Of a DNA stretch of 64,000 bases, positions 1 to 7,603 are shown one piece after another; position 1 is the stretch's first letter; each line of letters starts with the position of its first letter. Under the pieces are notes generated by a model that saw only the letters and a program-made list of their open reading frames with translations, did not search any database and was not told where the DNA came from. This stretch comes from Bacteroidota bacterium (GTDB lineage Bacteria > Bacteroidota > Bacteroidia > 2-12-FULL-35-15): the NCBI GenBank assembly GCA_016707685.1, contig JADJHE010000008.1:1-64000 (forward strand), given 5' to 3'. The translations under genes and the position numbers were made by a program.

Positions 1-120
1 GCTATACGCAGGCAGGGATTTTTACCACTGAACTACCTACGAAGAACTGAACTTTCAATTTACCACTTTCCTGTCCTACGAAGCACGAAACCCCTGCTTG
101 CGTATAGGTGATGTTGGCGG
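1..120 (-). repeat. attC-like imperfect hairpin, left boundary of cassette 1
   Basis: Two arms at 2-17 and 92-107 are inverted copies with 15 of 16 positions matching, separated by a 74-base loop. The right arm is followed by GTGATGTT (108-115) and then GGCGG. The hairpin at 5291-5426 has the same plan: same arm length, same GTGATGTT tail, and shared loop words ACCACTGAACT and TACGAAG. The core GTTGGCGGT (113-121) is the exact reverse complement of ACCGCCAAC at 5291-5299, as expected if both ends belonged to one circularised integron cassette. The window starts inside the element, so its outer core site cannot be seen. The cores do not fit the classical GTTRRRY consensus, so the integron reading is an inference. 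Confidence 0.6.
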
Positions 121-157
121 TTCGTTGTTCTATTTTTGTCGTGTTGTGTCCATATTT

Positions 158-466
158 TCAGGTTGTTACAAAATACATTTTAAGTTCCTTCAAGTCGTTT
201 AGTTGCTGAATGTCATTTGGTGTAAAACTGTCTTTAAGCACGACAATTTTTGTTTTCTTGTCCTTAACTTCTGTAATTTCAATTACTTCAAATTTGTCTG
301 TGCCGTTTGCTTTAATGTCTTTCGGTAAACTTTCAATTTCGGCTGTCAATTTTAGTTTCAAAGATTTTGTTGAATTGTCTTTGAGTTCAGGCTTTTGATT
401 GAAAAACGAAATCAAGTCTGATACCTTGATTATTCTTCGTTTTTCTTCTTTGCTGTCGTCAAGCAA
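158..466 (-). CDS. Small hypothetical protein, last gene of the helicase-PLD operon
   Basis: This 102-residue protein is charged, lysine-rich and has no signal peptide, so it is probably cytoplasmic. I recognise no family. It starts 11 bases after the stop of the PLD gene and lies just inside the cassette boundary, which makes it the 3'-terminal member of the operon. The residue pattern alternates charged and hydrophobic positions in its middle (EVIEITEV, TKIVVL), which suggests short beta strands. It could be an accessory or regulatory subunit of the helicase/nuclease module, but nothing in the sequence shows this directly. Confidence 0.6.
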   Translation of the reverse strand: MLDDSKEEKRRIIKVSDLISFFNQKPELKDNSTKSLKLKLTAEIESLPKDIKANGTDKFEVIEITEVKDKKTKIVVLKDSFTPNDIQQLNDLKELKMYFVTT

Positions 467-477
467 TATTTTCTTGG

Positions 478-1611
478 TTAGTTTACCATCTTTAACACTT
501 CAAGTTCTTTTAAGTCTTTTATGTTAGCGAATTTTATAGCTCTTGATTGAAAGTCTTTCTTCCAATTTGTCTGTATTTTGTTAAGGTCTGCCGTTTGTTG
601 TTCGTTAAGTTTTACACCAACTTCTAAACCTTTTTCAAGTCCGTTATCTGTCAAGTTTGCAGTAAAAACAAACCCGATATTTTCGTCAATTAGCAAAAAT
701 TTGGCGTGAATTAAAGAATGAAAATATATCTGAACTCCCGCTTCTAATAAGTCTTTAAACTGCTCGTTAAATTGTTTTTCAGTCGGGCGACAAAAAAGTG
801 TTACTTCAATTCCTTGTTTAGCCTTTTCTAAAATTGCCTTGATAAGTTCAGTGTTTTTGTCGAGTTGAAACGTGGAAAGTGAAATGGATTTTTCCCCATT
901 TTCTACTGCATTTTTCAATGCTTCATTTAGCGTATTCAATTCTGAATTCGGTGAAGTCAAAAGTATGTTATTGAGCCTTGATAAACTGAATCTGTTTGCT
1001 CGCTTTACTTTTTCAAACTCTGTTGTTGCAGTTTGCTCGTCTGTTGAATGTTCCCAAAAGTGATAAACGAAAACTTTGAAAAGTTCTTCGCATTGTTCTT
1101 TGTTTAACTCAACCGCTAATTCTGGATTTTTCGCAAATCCATTTTCCGTAAAATTGTTTGTGCAAATAAATCCTTTGGGGTTTGTTTTAGGGTCAATTAA
1201 AATGTATTTAGCGTGAAAGTTTTCTGCTGTTCTGTGAACAAAGTGATTTTTGAATTTTTTATCAATTAACTGAATGTAGTTTGCTTTGATAAAGTCCGTT
1301 TCTTCTTCAATTCTGTCTTTTAGTCGTGCTTCTGCCGAGCTCAACACAAATACTTTTACTTTTCTTTCAACCGCTTTAAGCAACGAATCAATTAAAGCTG
1401 AATCCTGAATCAAAAACGATTGTAAACAAACAAATTCTTGTGCTTTTTCAATCGCATTAATTATTTTAGAAAACATAGTTTTCTGCTCGCCACTTTCAAA
1501 GACTGAAAGATTACTATGTTCCGTAGATTTCCAACCCGAACCATTTGGCAAAACAGGAAACTGAATAGTTCCTTCGTTTACAATGTGTATGTCTTTTACA
1601 AGTGCTTTCAT
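478..1611 (-). CDS. PLD-family protein with two HKD motifs, probable nuclease
   Basis: The 377-residue protein carries two phospholipase D (HKD) half-sites. The first reads HAKYILID followed by a downstream N in ICTNNFTENG. The second reads HAKFLLIDENIGFVFTANLT. Each has the H-x-K-x4-D spacing that builds one half of the composite active site. There is no signal peptide or membrane segment, which favours a cytoplasmic nuclease over a lipid-cleaving enzyme. PLD nucleases of this size are found in restriction and anti-phage systems, where they pair with helicases, and here the gene lies one base downstream of the 367-residue protein and in the same operon as an SF1 helicase. Substrate and activity are inferred from family and context. 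Confidence 0.8.
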   Translation of the reverse strand: MKALVKDIHIVNEGTIQFPVLPNGSGWKSTEHSNLSVFESGEQKTMFSKIINAIEKAQEFVCLQSFLIQDSALIDSLLKAVERKVKVFVLSSAEARLKDRIEEETDFIKANYIQLIDKKFKNHFVHRTAENFHAKYILIDPKTNPKGFICTNNFTENGFAKNPELAVELNKEQCEELFKVFVYHFWEHSTDEQTATTEFEKVKRANRFSLSRLNNILLTSPNSELNTLNEALKNAVENGEKSISLSTFQLDKNTELIKAILEKAKQGIEVTLFCRPTEKQFNEQFKDLLEAGVQIYFHSLIHAKFLLIDENIGFVFTANLTDNGLEKGLEVGVKLNEQQTADLNKIQTNWKKDFQSRAIKFANIKDLKELEVLKMVN

Positions 1612-1612
1612 C

Positions 1613-2716
1613 TTAATAGTTCAAATAGTCAATAGTTTCAAGTTTTGCCGTTTGATAAAATGCGTTTTCTCTTTCGGCAATGGTTTGTTTTAGTTGCTTT
1701 CGTGTTGGAAGTTCAACCCTGTAATGTTCAAGAATTGGTTTTGCTTTGTTCGCTGCATATTCATTGAACGATTTATCATCAAGAAAATACTTGTCAATCC
1801 CTTTGAACAATATTTCGTTTAGCCACAATTCAGCATTTCGTTTATCTGAAGGAATAAACGAAATGTTTTCAATTTCTACTGAATTAAACTGGTTGTTTTG
1901 AAAGTATGAATTTCTAAGTTTTACTTTTCTGTTGAAAGAAATATTGTCCTGATTGAACTCAGATAAAACAAGTTTTTTGCTTTCGTCATAATCAAATTCG
2001 TTTGTGTTTGAAAGTAGTTCTTCTTTAAGCTCGTTTTCGTTTATTTCATAAGATGTTTGAAACAATGATTGGTTTTCCTTAATCCTGATAAGTGCTTCAT
2101 CTTCTTTTGTTTCAATTTCCAATGAACATTCTAAGGGTTTTAATTGAAAGCATTTGTCTTCAATTTCTTCAATTCTGATTTCCTTTCTATTAAGGTTCAG
2201 AATTTGATTATGGTATTGCGAGATGAAATGTGGCGTTCTGGTAATTCTATTTCCATTTCTATCATCTTCGCTTCGGTCAACTTTTTCTGTTTTGATTATT
2301 TGTTGGCTTAACAAGTTTGAATGGGAAACATACACATTGTATATTCCCTTTTCGCCAACCCAAAAAGATTTGTCAATGGCACTTTGCTCACCAAGTTCGG
2401 TTAATGTAAAAACTGAACCATTGTAGTCATTTTCATCTTCTTCATTATAGAAACTATGACCCCCAATGTTATTTCTGAAATTTTGCTGACGTTTCTTTTC
2501 TAAATATCCTTGTTGTGTTAATCGTATTAAAAGATTGTTACAAGCTCGGATAGGCAATGTAGGTAACAAATAATCTTTTAAAGTTTCTGCGGTGATTTCT
2601 CCTTGCTCTTGTGCAAGAATTAAAACGGCAATAAAAGGACTTTGCTTTGTTTTCTCTTTCAAAGCAAGTTCCACTTGATATATTTCTACTTGTTCTGTTT
2701 TTCTTAGTGTTATCAT
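1613..2716 (-). CDS. Uncharacterised protein with winged-helix-like N-terminus, helicase operon
   Basis: This is a 367-residue cytoplasmic protein of unknown family. Residues of roughly 20-75 look like a winged-helix fold: helical segments around SPFIAVLILAQEQGEITAET and CNNLLIRLTQQGYLEKK, followed by a wing-like FTLTELGEQ. The remainder is charged, with a long helical C-terminus. The start codon overlaps the helicase stop by four bases, so the two are translationally coupled. The PLD gene follows after one base. The position between helicase and nuclease suggests an adaptor or sensor that links the two, but that is inference. The N-terminal fold call is from pattern only. Confidence 0.7.
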   Translation of the reverse strand: MITLRKTEQVEIYQVELALKEKTKQSPFIAVLILAQEQGEITAETLKDYLLPTLPIRACNNLLIRLTQQGYLEKKRQQNFRNNIGGHSFYNEEDENDYNGSVFTLTELGEQSAIDKSFWVGEKGIYNVYVSHSNLLSQQIIKTEKVDRSEDDRNGNRITRTPHFISQYHNQILNLNRKEIRIEEIEDKCFQLKPLECSLEIETKEDEALIRIKENQSLFQTSYEINENELKEELLSNTNEFDYDESKKLVLSEFNQDNISFNRKVKLRNSYFQNNQFNSVEIENISFIPSDKRNAELWLNEILFKGIDKYFLDDKSFNEYAANKAKPILEHYRVELPTRKQLKQTIAERENAFYQTAKLETIDYLNY

Positions 2717-4671
2717 TTTTCGTAACGGATAATTGATTCAAAATTTGTTGCTAAATCTCGCAATGCTTTCAGCTTTGCACTCCTTTTAAACCATTCTTTA
2801 TTACCAAACAAAACAAGTTTAAATCTTGCCCTTGTCAATGCTACGTTTAAACGGTTTGGACTATTGAAATGTGCATCTCTTGTATATTTCGTAAAACTCA
2901 ATAAAACCAAATCAGCTTCCTGACCTTGAAATTTATCAACGGTGTATAGAAAAATGTCTGTATTGTCTTTATGAAACTTTGAGAAGTTACTTTGTTTCGT
3001 GATCTTTCTAATTCGTCTCCTTAATTCTGATTCTTGATTTAAGTAGAAAGTCAAAACAGCTACTTCATAATGTTCTCCGTCTGGTTTGGGATTATTCTTT
3101 GCCCAAGCTAAAAATTTCAAAAGTTCTTTTTCAATGTCGTTTACTTCTGTCGGATTTATGATTTTGTTCCCTTTGATGCTTCCTGTTTTATCGTTGTTAT
3201 GAATCCACTTTACAACTGGCTCGTTTAAAGCATAATTCCATCCCCTGTTTTCTTTAACTGTATTTGCTGATTGCAAATTATTTTCATAGAAATTCTCCCT
3301 TGACGTTTTCGCAATGTCGGGGTGCATTCGATGCTGATAACTCAAAGAAGTAAAACGGCTTTGTTTGTGAGTTCTATTAAATCCATCACTTAAAACTCTG
3401 TCGTTCCTTTGTCCTTCGCCTTTACCAACGCCATTTTGTAACAATTCAAGAATTGAAGGAAACACAAGTCGTCTGATTTGATATACTTCGTCTTTAATCT
3501 TGTTTGGAATCAAGTATTTCAATTCTTTGTCAATGTTGCTAAATTCTTCTCCTGCGTTTCGGAAACTGAAACTCTGATTCAAACGACTTGACACCATTTC
3601 AGCCCATTCTTCATCTTTACTTGTAAATTCAGGTAATTCCCTATTGTGCATATAGTGTTGTCTGAAAGTAAAGTCAAAATCTCTTTTAAAACTTCCATTG
3701 ACAACTATGGATTTTACGAATAGATTTTTAGAAAGAAACTCTTTGACTTTGCCTGAATTCATACAAACCAAAATGTCAGCCGTGTTTATTACAAGAATTT
3801 GTTTTTCATCTGTGGCGTTGTCAATCTTCAAAATATGAAGATTCGGGTATTCCGATTTGATTGAATTAAAATCACTGTTGATGTCGGTTTCTGTGAAAAA
3901 GATTTTCAAACAGTCGTCAAATCTTTTGTCCGCTAATTTTATCTTCAATTCAAATTGCTTAACGATTGCTTGTTGTTGGGCTTCGCCCAACATACTTGCA
4001 ATGTTTTCAGAAACATAATCGTTTTCAACATAAGGCGACAACTGTTTTACATCACCTACTAATATCCATTTCTTGGCGTGTAATGCTGGAACAATAAAAT
4101 CTGAAAAGGTAACTTTTGAAGCTTCATCAACAATCAAAACGTCAAAACTTGCACCTTGTTTGTTGGCTCTGATGTCGGGGTGCTGCAAAATTCCAATCAT
4201 TGTTCCTGCCACGAGGTTTGCTGAATCAAGAATAATTTTTTCAATTGGGTCTTGTTCTGATTTTGAATTTATGTTTTCAAGTAAGAATTTCTGACTGTCA
4301 AGAGTGTTGTTCTTTTTTAAGTGTTTTTCAATTTCGCTTTTGTAAGTGTTTACAAGATTGCGAAGCAAATAAGGTCTAACACTTTCTTTTACTGGCTGTT
4401 CAAAACGGCTAATGCGAACAGGAATTATTTCTGTGTCGCAAATTTCTTTGTATCTGCCTTTAATTCGTTCAATTACATTGTCAACTGCTGCGTGTGTAGC
4501 TGAACACAATAAAATTCGTTTGCCTTGTGAGGCAAACTGCATAATCAATTCAATAATTGTTGTTGTTTTGCCCGAACCGGGCGGACCTTCCATTAACGCA
4601 AAGTCTTTTGATAGAAACGCTTTTGAAACAAATTCACGTTGTTCATAAACACCGTCTTTTTGATTCATCAT
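2713..4671 (-). CDS. Superfamily 1 (Upf1/COG1112-like) helicase, main part
   Basis: This is a 652-residue SF1 helicase core. The motifs are GPPGSGKTTT (Walker A, about residue 32), VLIVDEAS (Walker B), GDVKQLSPY (motif III), LSYQHRMHPDI (motif IV region), DKFQGQEADLVLLSF (motif V) and NVALTRARFKLVLFG (motif VI). The set is that of DNA2/NAM7/Upf1-type helicases, which translocate on single-stranded RNA or DNA. The start used here is ATG at 4671 (a second ATG follows), but the segment before Walker A is shorter than in related enzymes. The missing N-terminal part is in another frame immediately upstream (4643-5104). Removing one A from the A5 run at 4657-4661 would join the two into a normal sequence. 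Pairing with a PLD nuclease recalls the Mokosh anti-phage system. Confidence 0.85.
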   Translation of the reverse strand: MMNQKDGVYEQREFVSKAFLSKDFALMEGPPGSGKTTTIIELIMQFASQGKRILLCSATHAAVDNVIERIKGRYKEICDTEIIPVRISRFEQPVKESVRPYLLRNLVNTYKSEIEKHLKKNNTLDSQKFLLENINSKSEQDPIEKIILDSANLVAGTMIGILQHPDIRANKQGASFDVLIVDEASKVTFSDFIVPALHAKKWILVGDVKQLSPYVENDYVSENIASMLGEAQQQAIVKQFELKIKLADKRFDDCLKIFFTETDINSDFNSIKSEYPNLHILKIDNATDEKQILVINTADILVCMNSGKVKEFLSKNLFVKSIVVNGSFKRDFDFTFRQHYMHNRELPEFTSKDEEWAEMVSSRLNQSFSFRNAGEEFSNIDKELKYLIPNKIKDEVYQIRRLVFPSILELLQNGVGKGEGQRNDRVLSDGFNRTHKQSRFTSLSYQHRMHPDIAKTSRENFYENNLQSANTVKENRGWNYALNEPVVKWIHNNDKTGSIKGNKIINPTEVNDIEKELLKFLAWAKNNPKPDGEHYEVAVLTFYLNQESELRRRIRKITKQSNFSKFHKDNTDIFLYTVDKFQGQEADLVLLSFTKYTRDAHFNSPNRLNVALTRARFKLVLFGNKEWFKRSAKLKALRDLATNFESIIRYEK

Positions 4672-5104
4672 TTAAAATTGTCCAATCAAAATCTTGTCCA
4701 TAAAAACGCTGTGACCAAACTTGACTGTCGGGAAAGCCGAAAAGATTTAAAAGTGGATAATGTTCTTTTAAAGGTCTGTGTCTAAGATTGTCAAGTGCTT
4801 GTTTTTGCTGTCTAAGTTGATATGTGTCGGGATTTAGGAAAATGGTATCGCCTTCAATGTCATCAGCCAACACAATATAGTTTTCATCTTCGTTTTGGTC
4901 AATTACACGAATAGAGCCACTTTTAAAATCCTTGTTTTGGTCAAAAATGTTTCGTGTGTTTTCGTTAAACAATATTTCAATGGCTTTTTCTTCCCTTTTA
5001 TTTTTTGCAGTTTCTGGAATGTATCTTGTTTCTTTTGTTATCTTTTTTTCTCCATTTATTGTCGTTTCAATCTCGGCAATGTGTTTTTTGACTTTGATGA
5101 ACAA
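4643..5104 (-). CDS. Probable N-terminal part of the helicase, frame-split
   Basis: This 153-residue reading frame ends inside the helicase start. Its last residues (FDWTILNDESK) continue naturally into the helicase sequence DGVYEQREFV if one A is removed from the run at 4657-4661, giving the acidic and Trp-rich run-up that commonly precedes Walker A in this helicase group. The first codon would be TTG at 5104, and there is no convincing ribosome site. I therefore read it as a fragment of one larger helicase gene. It could instead be a separately translated, coupled protein with a 29-base overlap. It is cytoplasmic, with no signal peptide. Confidence 0.5.
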   Translation of the reverse strand: MFIKVKKHIAEIETTINGEKKITKETRYIPETAKNKREEKAIEILFNENTRNIFDQNKDFKSGSIRVIDQNEDENYIVLADDIEGDTIFLNPDTYQLRQQKQALDNLRHRPLKEHYPLLNLFGFPDSQVWSQRFYGQDFDWTILNDESKRRCL

Positions 5105-5107
5105 AGT

Positions 5108-5224
5108 TTATTTTTCAAGAAATTTTATTGCGTTAGAGATGAAGTCGGTATATCGCCTAATGTCATAGTCGGCATTTAGCAAAACTCTGCTGTCAACTCC
5201 TGTATTTAGATGATATAAGTTCAT
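5108..5224 (-). CDS. Short reading frame, possible true N-terminus of the helicase
   Basis: ATG at 5224 opens a 38-residue frame beginning MNLYHLNTGV and ending in FLEK before a TAA at 5108-5110. It is the first ATG after the cassette boundary and lies in the same frame as the 4643-5104 segment, separated from it by that stop. Two compensating single-A changes (in the A5 run before the stop, and in the A6 run just downstream) would join it to the next segment. It is therefore probably the genuine start of a helicase of about 850 residues. As a stand-alone peptide it is unsupported. Confidence 0.35.
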   Translation of the reverse strand: MNLYHLNTGVDSRVLLNADYDIRRYTDFISNAIKFLEK

Positions 5225-5290
5225 TTCTTGTTTGTCTTGTTGTCAATTTTTTGATTGTCGCTGTGTCCGTTTGGGTGTCGCTTTACAATG

Positions 5291-5426
5291 ACCGCCAACG
5301 GTTTGCAGCTACAAGAAGTTGGCGATTTCGAAGCACAAAACGGTCTATCACCACTGAACTTGATACGAAGCACAAAGCTACATTTAACCATTGAACCGCC
5401 AATTTCTTGTAGGTGATGTTATGGGC
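5291..5426 (-). repeat. attC-like hairpin between cassette 1 and cassette 2
   Basis: The arms at 5309-5324 and 5397-5412 pair at 15 of 16 positions, with a 72-base loop. On the left lies ACCGCCAAC (5291-5299) and on the right GTGATGTT (5413-5420) then ATGGGC. The left core matches the left end of cassette 1 (113-121). The right core GTTATGGGCTGCCC (5418-5431) matches GGGTTGCCCATAAC at 7415-7428 at 12 of 14 positions, which is the far end of cassette 2. This crossed pairing of ends is the signature of recombined attC sites. Read on the minus strand, the genes on both sides have the usual cassette orientation. No integrase gene is present, so this would be an integrase-less cluster. Confidence 0.65.
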
Positions 5427-5453
5427 TGCCCTTCTTTTGTCATTCATATTGGT

Positions 5454-7385
5454 CTATTGTTTTATAAATTTTACTGTCTGCTGTGGATGGTTTTTTAGTT
5501 GAATAAAATAAATTCCAATTGATAATTCTGAAACATTAATTACTGTCGAAAATTGTTTTAAGTCAACTGTTTTAACTAAGGTTCCAATTGAATTATAAAT
5601 TTGGACAGTCTCTGTATTTACTTGCTGTGATGAGAATGCTATAGTCAAACTTTCGGAAGTTGGGTTTGGATAAACGAGAAAATTGTTTTTATTAAAATTA
5701 TTTTCAGTAATACTATTTATTCCGGGAATATTAATTTTAAATAAACAAACTGCATTGGGCTGTAGTGAAAATGAATATTGACCTGCATTTACTGAAATAG
5801 TCGAGAAATTAATATTTTGATTAGGAAGTATTGCGGAAATAGCAGATGGTTGGGTATAGCCAGCAGTTAGCAAGGAGTCATACTTAAATTGCATATTGTT
5901 TTGTGTTGAGTCAACTATGAATAATTGTCCGGAATAATTTCCTGTATATCCACCAATATTCAAATAAAATTGTCTTGGTGAAGTTGCAATAGAGTCATAG
6001 TGCTGGTAAATTCCAATTGAATTATTAATTGCAATTTGCATGGCGTTGGAATTTGGGATAATAATTAGTCCTTTGTAAATCGAGTCAAGGTGCAAAGCAC
6101 TATTTCCGACAATATCAATGTACCCTGCACTGTCTAATTGATTTGCGTTAAATTGTCCTTGATACAATGTATAATTAAAAGCTTCAATAAAAGGAGGAGG
6201 GCAATAATTAGAGACAAGAACGAATAGGGTGTCGTTAATAACTGATGAAACTCCGTCATAAGGAGCAGAGCCAGTCATTTTACAAGTCGTTCCATTTAGT
6301 TTTTCTGAAAGCAAAATACTATTGTAAGCAGGTTTATGAATAGTACCATAAGTTAGCAAACCATAGTCGTTATGAAACTCCGTAGTGCTGGGATTAAAAT
6401 CTTGCCAAGCCGCAATTGAATTATTAGATATTGCAGTTTTGGACAATTCGATTTGAGCTTTAAGCATATATGATGTTGCAAGTCTGGTATCTCTTATTTG
6501 AGATGGGGCATTCCATTCGCTTACAATTAATGGAATGTTAGGTAGAGAAAGAGCAACTAATTTTTGCTGAATATAATTTGTACCATTAGCAAATTCCTGA
6601 TACGAGATATTAAAGTTGTGCCATGTAATAAAGTCAGGTACTTTATTCCAAATTACTGTGGAGTCCAATAGCTGTCCAATAAGCGAAGAGTCAGCTTTCG
6701 TATTAGAGATATGTCCATAAGGGGGTTGCCAATAAATATTATTTGCCCAAAAATTTACTGCGGGTCCGCCAGCTTTTGTAGTAGGATTTGCTGATTTTAT
6801 TCCATCATATGTTCTTTTGTAAAGTGTAAAATATTCATTCATTGTTCCAGTCCACGATCCCAAATCGGGTTCATTCCAAATTTCAAAATAGGCGTTTGAA
6901 ATTCCAAACTGATTTACAATCTTTGAGGTTATGCTATCTACAACGGTTTGCCAAGTGTTCCAATTAGCTGGGGGTTTTGTATTTAAAACAGACCAACCTG
7001 GAGTTGATGAAGGAGAACCGTTTGACGAACTACTAAGCCAGGCAGGCATTTTCTCAAAAATGAAAATGAGTTTATTGCATTTTAATGATAAATTCTGCAA
7101 GTCTGTCTGTACTGTAGAAAGCAAAGAAAGACAACTCGATAAATTCGATGTATTGTTCAATACGCTTTCTATCACATTTGTTCGTATAGAATTTTGCTGA
7201 ATACCATTACCCATAAAATCACTAGCAGCATTAGACGTCTTTGGAACGTAAAAAACTCCGGGTGTTAAGTTTATGTTCACAGGAACAACCAAAGAGTCGG
7301 GGAAAATATTTAAAACAGATTGCCCGTTGGCTAAATTTTGTCCAAGTATTCCTGTTGTAATGATAATTTTCAATAGTTTATTCAT
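5454..7385 (-). CDS. Secreted clan-A (GH39-like) glycoside hydrolase with type IX sorting domain
   Basis: This is a 643-residue exported enzyme. A signal peptide (residues 1 to about 22, ending near LANGQS) precedes a TIM-barrel domain. The barrel carries FEIWNEPD (acid/base Glu, about residue 168) and LIVSEWNAPS (nucleophile Glu, about residue 285), the two-glutamate pattern of clan GH-A and most like GH39 xylosidase/iduronidase-type enzymes. A beta-rich domain of about 200 residues follows. The C-terminal 75 residues start with VYPNPTSESL and end in a basic KFIKQ, a type A sorting signal for the type IX secretion system. It is the sole gene of cassette 2. The substrate is not known; a plant or algal polysaccharide is a guess. 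Confidence 0.8.
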   Translation of the reverse strand: MNKLLKIIITTGILGQNLANGQSVLNIFPDSLVVPVNINLTPGVFYVPKTSNAASDFMGNGIQQNSIRTNVIESVLNNTSNLSSCLSLLSTVQTDLQNLSLKCNKLIFIFEKMPAWLSSSSNGSPSSTPGWSVLNTKPPANWNTWQTVVDSITSKIVNQFGISNAYFEIWNEPDLGSWTGTMNEYFTLYKRTYDGIKSANPTTKAGGPAVNFWANNIYWQPPYGHISNTKADSSLIGQLLDSTVIWNKVPDFITWHNFNISYQEFANGTNYIQQKLVALSLPNIPLIVSEWNAPSQIRDTRLATSYMLKAQIELSKTAISNNSIAAWQDFNPSTTEFHNDYGLLTYGTIHKPAYNSILLSEKLNGTTCKMTGSAPYDGVSSVINDTLFVLVSNYCPPPFIEAFNYTLYQGQFNANQLDSAGYIDIVGNSALHLDSIYKGLIIIPNSNAMQIAINNSIGIYQHYDSIATSPRQFYLNIGGYTGNYSGQLFIVDSTQNNMQFKYDSLLTAGYTQPSAISAILPNQNINFSTISVNAGQYSFSLQPNAVCLFKINIPGINSITENNFNKNNFLVYPNPTSESLTIAFSSQQVNTETVQIYNSIGTLVKTVDLKQFSTVINVSELSIGIYFIQLKNHPQQTVKFIKQ

Positions 7386-7412
7386 ATGTCATTTTTTTTA
7401 GGATGTCGTCCT

Positions 7413-7430
7413 TAGGGTTGCCCATAACTG
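7413..7430 (-). repeat. Outer core site of cassette 2, probably degraded attC end
   Basis: GGGTTGCCCATAAC at 7415-7428 is complementary at 12 of 14 positions to the core at 5418-5431 and lies about 30 bases upstream of the glycoside hydrolase start. To its right I see only a weak stem (ATTGG with CCAAT) and no 16-base arms like those of the other two elements. The recombination site may have decayed here at the junction with the ordinary chromosome. Confidence 0.45.
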
Positions 7431-7469
7431 TTTATAGGATTGGTAAAATATCCCCCTCTTTCCAATTTT

Positions 7470-7484
7470 GGGTGGGTGGGGGGG
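7470..7484 (+). other. Potential G-quadruplex flanked by poly-T tracts
   Basis: The 15 bases GGGTGGGTGGGGGGG fit the G3N1G3N1G3N1G3 pattern of a parallel quadruplex. They are followed by long T tracts up to about 7540, in a window otherwise poor in G runs. The 218-base gap 7386-7603 contains only this, the cassette core and AT-rich sequence. Confidence 0.5.
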
Positions 7485-7603
7485 TTTTTTTGTTTTTTTT
7501 TTATTTAGTTTTTTTTTTTAACATTTTTTTTTATTTTATATTTGAATATATTTAAGTTGTTTTGCAATCGTTTTTGCTAAAAAATTCTTGAATATATTTC
7601 AAC

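Noticed and set aside
1..120. tRNA-like fold at the window start
   Set aside because: There is no acceptor stem, anticodon loop or TTCGA arm; the long inverted repeat fits the cassette hairpin better.
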